The notes under the pieces were generated by a model. The model saw nothing but the letters and a program-made list of their open reading frames with translations, did not search any database and was not told where the DNA came from. From assembly GCF_007994075.1 (NCBI RefSeq), contig NZ_VIWU01000001.1, positions 992,001 through 1,056,000 on the forward strand: a stretch of 64,000 bases of DNA. The letters are read 5' to 3'. The position numbers were made by a program, and so were the translations under genes. How positions within the stretch are numbered: the first letter of the stretch is position 1; the number at the start of each line of letters is the position of its first letter. This document shows positions 42,989-52,192 of this stretch, piece after piece. This DNA comes from Pseudonocardia hierapolitana. Lineage in GTDB: Bacteria; Actinomycetota; Actinomycetes; Mycobacteriales; Pseudonocardiaceae.

Positions 42989-43936
42989 TCACCCCAGGAC
43001 GTACGCGGCAGTGACGGCGAGCACTGCGAGCAGGAACGACCCGGCCAACAGCTCGGGCACGCGGAACAGCCGCAGCTTGGCCAGGAACACCTCGGCGTAG
43101 GCGAGCGCCGCGCCGAGCAGGGCGACCTTCACGGCGAACGCTGCGAGGCCGACGGCGAGTGCCAGCAGGCCGGGCTCGGTGGCAACGCCCCACGGCAGGA
43201 ACAGGTTGGCCAGCAGCCCCAGGTACACCGCGAGCCGCATCGCCCCGCCGAGCTCGACGAGCGCGAGCCGCGGTCCGGCGTACTCCAGCACCATCGCCTC
43301 GTGCACCATGGTCAACTCCAGGTGCGTCGACGGGTTGTCCACTGGGAGCCGTCCGGTCTCGGCGACGATCACCATGGCGAGCGCGACCGCCGCGAGCAGG
43401 CTCGCCGGGGACAGCCCCCGCGCCGGGTCGTCCAGGGTGGACTCGACGATCGCAGGCAGGCTCGTCGATCCGACGCGCACCGACAGCGCGAAGATCGCCA
43501 CCAGCGCGGTGGGCTCGACCAGGGCGAGGATCGTCACCTCCCGGCTCGCGCCCATCCCGCCGAACGCCGTGCCGGTGTCCAGCCCGGCCAGCGCGATCGC
43601 CACGCTGCCGTGCGCGAGCAGCGCCACCACGACGAACAGGTCGGCGACGGCCGGCAGGGCCGACGCCGTGGTGACGAACGGGACGACGACCGCGACCACC
43701 AGCGCCATCGCCACCATCAGCACGGGGGCGACCCGGAACATCTCGCTCGTGCCACGCGGCGTGATCGTTTCCTTGCGCAGCTGCTTGCGCAGGTCCCGCC
43801 ACGGCTGCCCGATCCCGGCCCCCGCCCGGCCTTCCAGCCGGGCCCGCACCTGCCGCATCAGGCCGAGCAACAGCGGTGCCCCGCCGACGATCAGGACCGC
43901 CTGCAGCACGCCGCCCGCCACTCCGAGCGCGGTCAC
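42989..43936 (-). CDS. hycD: hydrogenase-4/FHL membrane subunit (NuoH-like, HycD)
   Basis: The 315-residue protein is a NuoH/HycD-type subunit with eight membrane segments. It has GIGQPWRDLRKQLRKE in the first loop, AETGRLPVDNPSTHLELTMVHEAM in the loop that faces the quinone or catalytic subunits, and a late LLAGSFLLAVLAV. It starts at GTG 43936 with GTGA overlap to the previous stop. It corresponds to Rv0084. It would anchor the soluble FeS and large subunits to the pump arm. Confidence 0.93.
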   Translation of the reverse strand: MTALGVAGGVLQAVLIVGGAPLLLGLMRQVRARLEGRAGAGIGQPWRDLRKQLRKETITPRGTSEMFRVAPVLMVAMALVVAVVVPFVTTASALPAVADLFVVVALLAHGSVAIALAGLDTGTAFGGMGASREVTILALVEPTALVAIFALSVRVGSTSLPAIVESTLDDPARGLSPASLLAAVALAMVIVAETGRLPVDNPSTHLELTMVHEAMVLEYAGPRLALVELGGAMRLAVYLGLLANLFLPWGVATEPGLLALAVGLAAFAVKVALLGAALAYAEVFLAKLRLFRVPELLAGSFLLAVLAVTAAYVLG

Positions 43937-45933
43937 CGGGTCACCGCCAGCAGAACGAGCAGGCCGCACAGCGTGGCGAAGCCGTACCCCAGGTAGAGGT
44001 GCACGCTGCCGGTCGCCAGCCGGCGCCCGACCCGACCCCACCCGGCGGCGGCGGACAGCACCGGCTCGTACAGGCGATGCTCGACCCGGTCCCGGAGGGT
44101 GCGCCGGTAGGCCACCGCGCGGACGAGGTAGCGGGACTCGTCGTGGTGGGTGACGTCGACGTCCTGGTCGGGCTCGAGCACGTTGTCGAACACGCGCTGC
44201 AGCGGCTCGGCGAACGAGGTCGCGGTGTACTCCATGCGCGCCGTCACGGGCCCGCCGCCGCAGTCCCACAGTCGCGCCTCCCGGGCGGCCCGTCCGGACA
44301 CGAGCGCAGCCACGAGCGCGGTCGCGGCTGCGAGCGCCGCCACCAGCAGCAGCGGCGACATCGCCCCCGAGACGCCTGCGAGCTCGATCGTGACCGTTCC
44401 GGTCACCGCAGGGGCCGAACCGGCCACCCCGCCCGCGACGCCCGCCACGGCCGGGAGGACGAGGGTGGGCACGACCGCGAGGACGATGCACGCGAGCCCG
44501 GCGAGGCCCATTCCCACCAGCATCGTCGGCGGGCTCTCGTGCGCCGCCGCGGAGGCGGCGCTGCGCGGCCGGGCCAGGAAGCCCACCCCGAACGCCTTGA
44601 CGAACGTCGCGACGGCCAATCCCGCGGTGAGCGCCACCGCGCCCACCGCCACCGGCAACACGAGCGACGACGCCACCCCCGACCCGCTGCCCGAGCCGTG
44701 GACCAGCGCCTGCAGCAGCACCCACTCGCTGACGAACGCCGTGCCCGGCGGCAGCGCGGACGCCGCCAGCGCCCCCAACCCGAACGCCGCCGTCGTCAGC
44801 GGCATCACCGGGCGCAGCCCGCCCAACGCATCGAGATCACGGGTGCCGGTGGCGTGCAGCACCGAGCCGGCGGCGAGGAACAGCAGCGTCTTGAACGCCG
44901 CATGCGCCATGACGTGCAGCAGCGCGGCGGTGAGCGCCAGGGCCGCGAGCACCTCGTCCCCGCCCGCTGCGAACATGCCGCTCGCGCCCACGCCGACCAT
45001 GACCAAGCCCATGTTCTCGGTGGTGGAGTAGCCCAGCAGTCGCTTCAGGTCGCTCCCCACCGCCGCCTGCAGGATCCCGTACACACCCGATGCGGCGCCG
45101 AGCACCAGCACGGTGAGCCACCACCACGACGCGCCGCCCCCGAGCAGGTCGAACCCCACCCGCACGATCCCGTACACGCCGAGGTTCACCATCGCCGCCG
45201 ACATCAGCGCCGAGACGTGGCTCGGCGCCTCCGGGTGCGCCCGCGGCAGCCAGCCGTGCAACGGCAGGATGCCCGCCTTGGAGCCGAACCCCACCAGGCA
45301 CAGCACGAACACCAGCCCGGCCGTCGCGGGTGAGCGGGTCGACTCCCGCACGGCCGCGAACGAGCCGTCGCCCGCCGCGCCGGCCAGCACCAGCAGCCCG
45401 ATCAGGATCGCGACGAACCCGAGGTGGGTCATCACCGCGTACCACCGGCCCGCCGACGCCACCTCGGCCCGCTGCCCGTGTTCGGCCAGCACCAGCAACA
45501 ACGACGCCAGCGCCATCAGCTCCCAGCACACCAGCAGCGTGCCGATGCTCCCCGCCGCCGGAACGAGCAACAGCGACACGACGAAGATCGGGAAGCTCGC
45601 CTGTACCGCCCGCCCGTCCAGCCCGCCGCGCGCGTACCCGATCCCGTACACGCCTGCTGCCACCGCAACGGCGCCCGCGACCGCGAGGAACACCCCACCG
45701 AGCGGGTCCACTGCGAGCTCGACGCCGGTGAGCGGCAACAGCCGGGGCAGCGCGACCGACCATGAGACCCCGCTCATCGCTGCGACCCCGGCGACGGACC
45801 CGAGCCCGCCGGCCGCGACGACGCAGGCGCCGACGACCGCGGGCCGGGCCGCGCGCGGCACGACGAGCGCGGCGACGCCTCCACCGAACCCGACGACGAG
45901 CGCTGCGACGAGAGCCACCTGCACGACGTTCAT
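43933..45933 (-). CDS. hyfB: hydrogenase-4 subunit B-like proton antiporter subunit
   Basis: The 666-residue protein is the largest subunit, corresponding to Rv0083. It is a NuoL/M-type antiporter with about 16 membrane helices, including LVGFGSKAGILPLHGWLPRAH, KRLLGYSTTENMGL and HVMAHAAFKTLLFLAAG. A C-terminal amphipathic part (WDCGGG) is followed by a last helix. ATG 45933 overlaps the HycG-like stop (ATGA). Key Lys and His for proton transfer are present in the phrases shown. Confidence 0.92.
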   Translation of the reverse strand: MNVVQVALVAALVVGFGGGVAALVVPRAARPAVVGACVVAAGGLGSVAGVAAMSGVSWSVALPRLLPLTGVELAVDPLGGVFLAVAGAVAVAAGVYGIGYARGGLDGRAVQASFPIFVVSLLLVPAAGSIGTLLVCWELMALASLLLVLAEHGQRAEVASAGRWYAVMTHLGFVAILIGLLVLAGAAGDGSFAAVRESTRSPATAGLVFVLCLVGFGSKAGILPLHGWLPRAHPEAPSHVSALMSAAMVNLGVYGIVRVGFDLLGGGASWWWLTVLVLGAASGVYGILQAAVGSDLKRLLGYSTTENMGLVMVGVGASGMFAAGGDEVLAALALTAALLHVMAHAAFKTLLFLAAGSVLHATGTRDLDALGGLRPVMPLTTAAFGLGALAASALPPGTAFVSEWVLLQALVHGSGSGSGVASSLVLPVAVGAVALTAGLAVATFVKAFGVGFLARPRSAASAAAHESPPTMLVGMGLAGLACIVLAVVPTLVLPAVAGVAGGVAGSAPAVTGTVTIELAGVSGAMSPLLLVAALAAATALVAALVSGRAAREARLWDCGGGPVTARMEYTATSFAEPLQRVFDNVLEPDQDVDVTHHDESRYLVRAVAYRRTLRDRVEHRLYEPVLSAAAGWGRVGRRLATGSVHLYLGYGFATLCGLLVLLAVTR

Positions 45934-46409
45934 CTGCCGGTCAGTTCCCTCAGCGCCGCGACGATCGCCTCCGGCCGAGGCGGGCACCCGGCGACCTCCG
46001 CGTCCACCGGGACGATCTCGGAAACCGGGCCGACCACCCCGTAGGCCCCCGCGAACACACCGCAGTTGCGGGCGCAGTCACCCACCGCAACCACGACCCG
46101 CGGCGTCGGCACGGCCTCGTACGTGCGGCGCAGCGGTTCGGCCATGTTGCGCGTCACGGGCCCGGTGACCAGCAGCGCGTCGGCGTGCCGCGGCGAGGCG
46201 ACGAGCCGTGCCCCGTAGCGCTCCGCGTCGTGGACCGGCCCGAACGCCGACCCGATCTCCACCTCGCAGCCGTTGCACGACCCGGCGTCCACGTGCCGGA
46301 TCTGCACCGAGCCGGACAGCGCGGCGGCAGCGGGTGACGCCGTCGGCGCGGGCGGCGCGGCCTCCGCGACCCGTCCGGTCCGGCGGATCTTCCGCCACAG
46401 ACCGATCAC
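45930..46409 (-). CDS. hyfI: NuoB/HycG-like iron-sulfur subunit
   Basis: The 159-residue protein has the NuoB-type [4Fe-4S] (N2) site: SCNGCEVEI gives two Cys, GDCARNC one or two more and AGCPPRPE the last. An unusual N-terminal stretch rich in Ala and Pro (RTGRVAEAAPPAPTASPAA) precedes it. It corresponds to Rv0082. It would pass electrons between the large subunit and its partner carrier. It overlaps the ArsR gene by ATGA and starts the structural part of the operon. Confidence 0.9.
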   Translation of the reverse strand: MIGLWRKIRRTGRVAEAAPPAPTASPAAAALSGSVQIRHVDAGSCNGCEVEIGSAFGPVHDAERYGARLVASPRHADALLVTGPVTRNMAEPLRRTYEAVPTPRVVVAVGDCARNCGVFAGAYGVVGPVSEIVPVDAEVAGCPPRPEAIVAALRELTGR

Positions 46410-46735
46410 GACGAGGTCCGCAGGTCGTCGAACAGCTCGAGCTGCCCGGACAGGACGCCGGTGAGGATCGACCGGGCCACCGCCAGCAGCTCCGAGACCT
46501 GCGGGCTCGTCAGCGCGTAGTGCACGGCCGCCCCTTCCCTGCGCGCGGTCACCAGGCCCGCCCGGCGCAGCACCGCGAGCTGCTGCGAGAGGTTCGCCGG
46601 CTCGATCTCGATCTCTCGGAGCAGCTCCGACACGGCGTGCTCCCGGATGCTGAGCAACTCCAGCACTCGGATCCTCACCGGGTGGCCGAGCGTCTTGAAG
46701 AACTCCGCCTTGAGCTGGTGGAGCGGCGTGCTCAC
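46406..46735 (-). CDS. ArsR/SmtB-family regulator, Rv0081-like
   Basis: The 109-residue protein has a winged helix domain. STPLHQLKAEFFKTLGHPVRIRVLELL and PANLSQQLAVLRRAGLVTARREG closely match M. tuberculosis Rv0081, a hub regulator of early hypoxia. It starts at GTG 46735; the longer ORF is rejected because that part belongs to a decayed DevS fragment. No Cys metal site is visible, so it may respond to redox or to a protein partner. An AGTTGC-N8-GCAACT operator lies 30 bases upstream. It likely controls its own operon. Confidence 0.9.
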   Translation of the reverse strand: MSTPLHQLKAEFFKTLGHPVRIRVLELLSIREHAVSELLREIEIEPANLSQQLAVLRRAGLVTARREGAAVHYALTSPQVSELLAVARSILTGVLSGQLELFDDLRTSS

Positions 46736-46765
46736 GACACCTCCCGGACCGTTGACAACGTTCGC

Positions 46766-46785
46766 AGTTGCAAAGATTAGCAACT
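46766..46785. promoter_or_regulatory. probable ArsR operator
   Basis: AGTTGC-N8-GCAACT is a perfect six-base inverted repeat with an AT-rich centre, 30 bases before the GTG of the Rv0081-like gene. Position and symmetry fit an ArsR-family site for autoregulation. Confidence 0.6.
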
Positions 46786-46818
46786 GGTGAAGAGTCCTGT
46801 GTCGTCGGGTTTCGAAAC

Positions 46819-46970
46819 CCCGCACCCGCACGCCGAAGGAGCTGCGGATCGGCGGCCGGTTGGGTGGGAAGCCGACCGGTGACTCGTACACCCAGGCCGA
46901 CCAGGCGCAGCGGGCGCGGATCGATGACGAGCTGGCCCAGGAGCGCCTTCGCCCGTTGGGCAGGGGCTGC
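46819..46970 (-). pseudogene. decayed GAF fragment of a DevS-type kinase
   Basis: Read on the minus strand, this stretch gives AKALLGQLVIDPRPLRL in one frame and YESPVGFPPNRPPIRSSFGV in another. Both match the DevS-like kinase at 59546-61258 ([15 protein letters not shown] and [18 protein letters not shown]). A two-base loss at about 46890 splits them, and the heme-binding His of the real protein is Arg here. The rest of the gene is absent. It lies immediately upstream of the ArsR operon, so it marks a past rearrangement of the dormancy genes. Confidence 0.72.
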
Positions 46971-47023
46971 CCTCTACGCCGCCGGGCTCCGCAAGGACAA
47001 CGACAACCGCGGGATCCCGAGGA

Positions 47024-48253
47024 TCACGACGCGCCTCTCCAGCGGGCCGCCTGCCTGCGCACGACCGTCGCGGTGAGCGCGCCCGCGGCTGCCGCGGTGA
47101 GCGCGAGCAGCACGTAGCCGATGGAGTAGTCCCCGAAGATCCCGTAGATCACGCCCATCACCAGCGGCGGGAAAAAGCCGCCCAGCCCGCCGGCGGCACC
47201 GACGAGGCCGGTCACCGCGCCGACCCGGCTCGGCTCGACCAGGCGCGCGACGAGCGCGAAGACCGCACCGGTGCCGACGCCGAGCGCCGCCGCGAGTCCG
47301 AGGAAGGCGACGGTACCGACCGGGGCGAGGGGCAGCTCGAACGCGGCGAGAGCGGCCAGCAAGGTCACCGCCCCGTAGGTGCAGGTGAGGACGGGAATCG
47401 GCGGGTAACGGTCGCAGAGCCAGCCTCCGACCGGCCGCATCGCGACCGCCAGAACGACGAAGCCGGCCGTCCGCAGTGCGGCGTCGCCGCGCTCCAGGCC
47501 GTACGCGGTGCTCAGGTAGGAGGGCAGGTAGACGCTGAAGGCGACGAACCCGCCGAACGCCACGGCGTAGAGGAAGGAGAGCTGCAGCGCCACCGGCGTC
47601 CGCAGCGCGGCGGCAAGGCGGGTGAGCATCGAGCCCGACGGGACCGGCCGGTCGGGGCGGTCGCGCAGTAGCAGGAAGGCGATCGCCGCGAAGACCACGA
47701 GCACGATCGCGACCAGGTCGAACGGGAAGTTCGGCCCGAACGCGGCCGCGAGCTGCACGGTGGAGAACGCCGAGATGGCGGTGCCACCCATCCCGGCGCC
47801 GAAGATGCCGAGGGCGAGCCCGCGGCGCTCGGGCGGGTACCAGGAGTTCACGAACGGGACGCCGATGGCGAACGTGGTGCCACCGAGGCCCAGGAAGAAC
47901 CCACCGACGAGGTAGCCGGCCAGCGAGTCGGCGAAGTGCCCGAGGTAGAGGACCGGCAGCACGGTCAGCAGGGCGACGGTCGGGAACATCCGGCGCGCCC
48001 CCAGCCGGTCGGTGAGTGCACCGACCGGGATCCGGCCGAGCGATCCGACGATGACCGGAACGGCCACCAACAGGGACTGCTGGAACGACGTGAGGGACAG
48101 CTCCTCGCGGAGTGTCGCCCCGAGCGGGGAGAGCAGCGCCCACGCCCAGAACGTCACCGCGAACCCGACCGTGGCGAGCACGAGCGCTCGGCGTGCCGAC
48201 GGTGGCTTCCCGTGCGAGTGGATCTGCATCGATTCCCGCGGGTCCTCGGCCAT
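47024..48253 (-). CDS. narK: NarK-type nitrate/nitrite transporter (MFS)
   Basis: The 409-residue protein has twelve membrane segments of the NNP/NarK group. It has SLGRIPVGALTDRLGARRMF in loop 2-3, GFFLGLGGTTFAIGVPFVNSWYPPERRGLALG in the first half (nitrate signature) and GAVTGLVGAAGGLGGFFPP in the second. The start is ATG 48253 with GGAGGGG upstream. It is divergent from narG, and their shared gap has a DosR-like box. It would bring in nitrate or expel nitrite for the reductase. Confidence 0.92.
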   Translation of the reverse strand: MAEDPRESMQIHSHGKPPSARRALVLATVGFAVTFWAWALLSPLGATLREELSLTSFQQSLLVAVPVIVGSLGRIPVGALTDRLGARRMFPTVALLTVLPVLYLGHFADSLAGYLVGGFFLGLGGTTFAIGVPFVNSWYPPERRGLALGIFGAGMGGTAISAFSTVQLAAAFGPNFPFDLVAIVLVVFAAIAFLLLRDRPDRPVPSGSMLTRLAAALRTPVALQLSFLYAVAFGGFVAFSVYLPSYLSTAYGLERGDAALRTAGFVVLAVAMRPVGGWLCDRYPPIPVLTCTYGAVTLLAALAAFELPLAPVGTVAFLGLAAALGVGTGAVFALVARLVEPSRVGAVTGLVGAAGGLGGFFPPLVMGVIYGIFGDYSIGYVLLALTAAAAGALTATVVRRQAARWRGAS

Positions 48254-48336
48254 GATCCCCTCCGACTGGATGTTCCAGGCCCCGATTGCGCCAGCTGCTC
48301 TCCCTGGCGGGACAGGGCCGTTGCGACCGAGTACCC

Positions 48337-48350
48337 GGGACTTTCGCCGG
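48337..48350. promoter_or_regulatory. DosR-box-like element in the narK-narG gap
   Basis: GGGACTTTCGCCGG keeps the first ten bases of GGGACTTTNGGCCC exactly and differs at three of the last four. It lies 84 bases before narK and 111 before narG. In M. tuberculosis, narK2-narX is under DosR control. Confidence 0.5.
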
Positions 48351-48460
48351 TGATCGCCCGCTGCCGAGCTCGGCACGATGGGTCGCCGAGCGGCCAGAGG
48401 TATGGCCGCGGCCGGTTACGGGAACGTCCGGTGCCGGGAGACGGGCAGGGGAGCTTCACG

Positions 48461-51400
48461 ATGGGCGGGCGACACGCTGCGGCGGCAGGAACGACCGAGG
48501 GCAGGGCCGCCGGCCCGGGCACGGATGGGGCTGTGGCAGATGCGTTGCTGCGGACCGGCCGCTTCTTCACCCGCCGCGAGACGTCCGACGACCTACGCGC
48601 GGTGTACCGGGCGGGTGGCCGCGAGGGCGACGTCTTCTACCGCGACCGGTGGAGCCACGACAAGGTCGTGCGCTCCACGCACGGGGTGAACTGCACGGGT
48701 TCGTGCTCGTGGAAGGTCTACGTCAAGGACGGGATCATCACCTGGGAGAGCCAGCAGACCGACTACCCGTCGGTCGGCCCCGACTCCCCGGAGTACGAAC
48801 CGCGCGGCTGCCCGCGCGGCGCGGCCTTCTCCTGGTACACCTACTCCCCCACCCGCGTCCGCTACCCGTACGCCCGCGGGGCGCTCGTTGAGATGTACCG
48901 CGAGGCGAAGGACCGCCTGGGGGATCCGGTCCTCGCGTGGGCCGAGGTCACCGGCGATCCCGAGAAGCGTCGCCGCTATCAACGAGCTCGCGGCAAGGGC
49001 GGCCACGTGCGGGTGTCGTGGGACGAAGCGGTCGAGATGGTGGCCGCAGCGCACGTCCACACCGTCAAGGCCCACGGGCCGGACCGGATCGCCGGGTTCT
49101 CGCCCATCCCGGCGATGTCGATGGTCAGCCACGCCGCCGGGTCGCGGTTCATCGAGCTGGTCGGCGGCTGCATGACGTCGTTCTACGACTGGTACGCCGA
49201 CCTTCCCGTCGCCTCCCCGCAGGTGTTCGGTGACCAGACCGACGTGCCCGAGTCCGGCGACTGGTGGAACGCCTCCTACCTGCTCATGTGGGGGTCGAAC
49301 GTTCCGATCACCCGCACGCCGGACGCGCACTGGATGGCCGAGGCGCGGTACAAGGGCCAGAAGGTCGTCGTGGTCTCACCCGACTACGCCGACAACACGA
49401 AGTTCGCCGACACCTGGCTCCCCGCCCAGCCCGGCACCGACGGCGCACTGGCGATGGCCATGGGCCACGTCATGCTCAAGGAGTTCTTCGTCGACCGGCG
49501 CGTGCCGTTCTTCGTCGACTACGTGCAGCGCTACACCGACCTGCCGTTCCTGGTGGCACTGGAGGAACGCTCCACCGAGAACGGCGCTGTGTACGTCCCG
49601 GGGAAGTTCCTCACCGCCGCCGACATCGGCGACACGGGCGAAGGCGCGGAGTGGAAGACGGTGCTGTTCGACGGCCGGACCGGCGAGCCGGTGGTCCCGA
49701 ACGGCTCGCTGGGCTTCCGCTACACCGAGGCGGGTCGGGGTCGGTGGAACCTCGAGCTCGGGGACGTCGCTCCGCAGCTCACGCTGTTCGGTGGCGCGGC
49801 CGCGGAGGTGTTGCTCCCCCGCTTCGACTCCCTCGACGGCACCGGCGGCGTGCTACGTCGTGGTGTGCCCGTGCAGCGGGTCGGCGGGAAGCTCTGCACC
49901 ACGGTGTTCGACCTGATGCTCGCCCAGTACGGCGTGCGCCGCGACGGCCTGCCGGGCACCTGGCCGTCCGGTTACGACGACGCCGCGGAGCCGTACACCC
50001 CCGCATGGCAGGAGTCGATCACCTCGGTGCCGGCCCAGCAGGTCGTGCGCGTGGCGCGGGAAATGGCGCGCAACGCCGAGGAATCCGAGGGTCGCACCAT
50101 GATCATCATGGGGGCGGGCATCTGCCAGTGGTTCCACGGCGACGCCACCTACCGCGCGGTCCTCTCGCTGCTGCTGCTCACCGGATCGATGGGCCGCAAC
50201 GGTGGCGGCTGGGCCCACTACGTCGGGCAGGAGAAGTGCCGCCCGATCACCGGCTGGGCGACCATGGCGATGGCCACCGACTGGTCCCGCCCGCCGCGAC
50301 AGATGATCGGCACGGCCTACTGGTACACGCACACCGACCAGTGGCGCTACGACGGCTACCGCGCCGACGCCCTCACCTCGCCCTTGGCGCAGGGGCATCT
50401 GGCGGGCATGCACACGATCGACACGATCGCGCTGTCCGCCCGGCTGGGCTGGATGCCGTCCTACCCGCAGTTCGACCGCAACCCGCTGGACGTGGCGGAC
50501 GAGGCCGGGGACGGCGACGTCGTGGCCCACGTCGTCGACCAGCTGCGGTCGGGGAAGCTGAAATTCGCGATCGAGGACCCGGACGCGCCGGAGAACTGGC
50601 CGCGCTGCCTCACGCTGTGGCGGGCGAACCTGCTGGGCTCGTCGGCGAAGGGCGACGAGTACTTCCTCAAGCACCTGCTCGGCACCCACAACAACCTCCT
50701 CGCGGGCCAGACGCCCGAGGACCGCAGGCCCCGTGACGTGGCGTGGCGCGACGGCGAGCCACCGGAGGGCAAGCTCGACCTCCTGCTCGCGCTGGACTTC
50801 CGGATGACCAGCTCCACGCTGCTCGCCGACGTCGTGCTCCCGGCCGCCACCTGGTACGAGAAGCACGACCTCAACACCACCGACATGCACCCGTTCGTCC
50901 ACGCCTTCACGCCGGCGATCGACCCGCCGTTCGAGACGCGCACGGACTTCGCCGCCTTCCAGGCCATCGCCCGCCGGTTCTCCGAGCTCGCCGGCACGCA
51001 CCTGGGCGTGCGGCGCGACGTCGTCGCCGTGCCGCTGCAGCACGACACGCCCGGCGAGACCGCCCAGCCCGGCGGCCGGGTGCGCGACTGGCGGACCGGC
51101 GAGGTGGAGCCGGTCCCGGGCCGGACGATGCCGAACTTCGTCATCGTCGAGCGCGACTACGCCGCGATCGCCGACAAGATGGCGAGCATCGGGCCGCTGC
51201 TCGACCGGCTCGGGATGACGACCAAGGCGATCACCTACCAGCCCGACGAGGAACTCGCCCACCTCGCGGCCAAGAACGGGGTGATGCTCGGCGGCGCGGG
51301 CGACGGCCGCCCCGCGATCGACACCGACGCCAAGATGGCGGAGGCGATCCTCACCCTCTCCGCCACGACGAACGGGCGGCTCGCCGTCCAGGGGTTCCGG

Positions 51401-52192
51401 GAGCTGGAGCGGCGCACCGGCACCCGCCTCGTCGACCTCGCCGAGGGCAGCGAGGAGAAGCGCATCTCCTTCGCCGACACCCAGGCCCGCCCCGTGCCGG
51501 TGATCACCAGCCCGGAGTGGTCGGGCAGCGAGACCGGCGGTCGGCGCTACGCCCCGTTCACGGTGAACGTGGAGCGGAGCAAGCCGTGGCACACCCTGAC
51601 CGGCCGGATGCACTTCCTGCTCGACCACGACTGGATGCACGAGTTCGGCGAGACGCTGCCGGTCTACCGGGCCCCCCTGGACATGGAGCGCCTCTTCGGT
51701 GAGGGCCGGCCGGGGCAGCTCGGTGACGACGGCCGTTCGGTGACCGTTCGCTACCTCACGCCGCACTCGAAGTGGTCGATCCACTCGGAGTACCAGGACA
51801 ACCTGTTCATGCTCTCGCTGTCGCGCGGCGGCCCGGTGGTGTGGATGAGCGAGGCGGACGCGGCCTCGATCGGGGTGCGCGACAACGACTGGGTCGAGGG
51901 GGTCAACCGCAACGGCGTGCTCGTCGCTCGGGCGGTCGTCACGCACCGCCTGCCGCCGGGTGTCGTGTTCGTCTACCACGCACAGGAGCGGGTGGTGAAC
52001 GTGCCGAAGTCGGAGGCGACCGGTCGCCGGGGCGGGATCCACAACTCGCTGACGCGGATCATGGTCAAGCCCACGCACCTCGTGGGCGGGTACGCGCAGC
52101 TGTCGTTCGCGTTCAACTACCTCGGTCCCACGGGGAACCAGCGGGACGAGGTCACGGTCATCCGCCGCCGGTCGCAGGAGGTGACGTACTGA
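48461..52192 (+). CDS. narG: respiratory nitrate reductase, alpha (molybdenum) subunit
   Basis: The 1243-residue protein is a full-length NarG. The N-terminal [4Fe-4S] site is His74-x3-Cys78-x3-Cys82 with Cys117 (HGVNCTGSC, PRGCPRG). SFYDWYADLP carries the Asp that binds molybdenum, and later motifs for the bis-MGD cofactor are present. It reduces nitrate to nitrite on the inner side of the membrane. ATG 48461 has AGGGGAG upstream and gives the family's usual length. It is the first gene of narGHJI, whose genes overlap throughout. Confidence 0.96.
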   Translation: MGGRHAAAAGTTEGRAAGPGTDGAVADALLRTGRFFTRRETSDDLRAVYRAGGREGDVFYRDRWSHDKVVRSTHGVNCTGSCSWKVYVKDGIITWESQQTDYPSVGPDSPEYEPRGCPRGAAFSWYTYSPTRVRYPYARGALVEMYREAKDRLGDPVLAWAEVTGDPEKRRRYQRARGKGGHVRVSWDEAVEMVAAAHVHTVKAHGPDRIAGFSPIPAMSMVSHAAGSRFIELVGGCMTSFYDWYADLPVASPQVFGDQTDVPESGDWWNASYLLMWGSNVPITRTPDAHWMAEARYKGQKVVVVSPDYADNTKFADTWLPAQPGTDGALAMAMGHVMLKEFFVDRRVPFFVDYVQRYTDLPFLVALEERSTENGAVYVPGKFLTAADIGDTGEGAEWKTVLFDGRTGEPVVPNGSLGFRYTEAGRGRWNLELGDVAPQLTLFGGAAAEVLLPRFDSLDGTGGVLRRGVPVQRVGGKLCTTVFDLMLAQYGVRRDGLPGTWPSGYDDAAEPYTPAWQESITSVPAQQVVRVAREMARNAEESEGRTMIIMGAGICQWFHGDATYRAVLSLLLLTGSMGRNGGGWAHYVGQEKCRPITGWATMAMATDWSRPPRQMIGTAYWYTHTDQWRYDGYRADALTSPLAQGHLAGMHTIDTIALSARLGWMPSYPQFDRNPLDVADEAGDGDVVAHVVDQLRSGKLKFAIEDPDAPENWPRCLTLWRANLLGSSAKGDEYFLKHLLGTHNNLLAGQTPEDRRPRDVAWRDGEPPEGKLDLLLALDFRMTSSTLLADVVLPAATWYEKHDLNTTDMHPFVHAFTPAIDPPFETRTDFAAFQAIARRFSELAGTHLGVRRDVVAVPLQHDTPGETAQPGGRVRDWRTGEVEPVPGRTMPNFVIVERDYAAIADKMASIGPLLDRLGMTTKAITYQPDEELAHLAAKNGVMLGGAGDGRPAIDTDAKMAEAILTLSATTNGRLAVQGFRELERRTGTRLVDLAEGSEEKRISFADTQARPVPVITSPEWSGSETGGRRYAPFTVNVERSKPWHTLTGRMHFLLDHDWMHEFGETLPVYRAPLDMERLFGEGRPGQLGDDGRSVTVRYLTPHSKWSIHSEYQDNLFMLSLSRGGPVVWMSEADAASIGVRDNDWVEGVNRNGVLVARAVVTHRLPPGVVFVYHAQERVVNVPKSEATGRRGGIHNSLTRIMVKPTHLVGGYAQLSFAFNYLGPTGNQRDEVTVIRRRSQEVTY

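Noticed and set aside
42338..45333. Long plus-strand frames opposite the hydrogenase-like operon
   Set aside because: They are rich in Gln, Arg and His, as expected from antisense of membrane proteins, and have no ribosome sites.
46406..46891. 161-codon version of the ArsR gene
   Set aside because: Its first 52 codons fall in the decayed GAF fragment and operator; homology to Rv0081 starts at GTG 46735.
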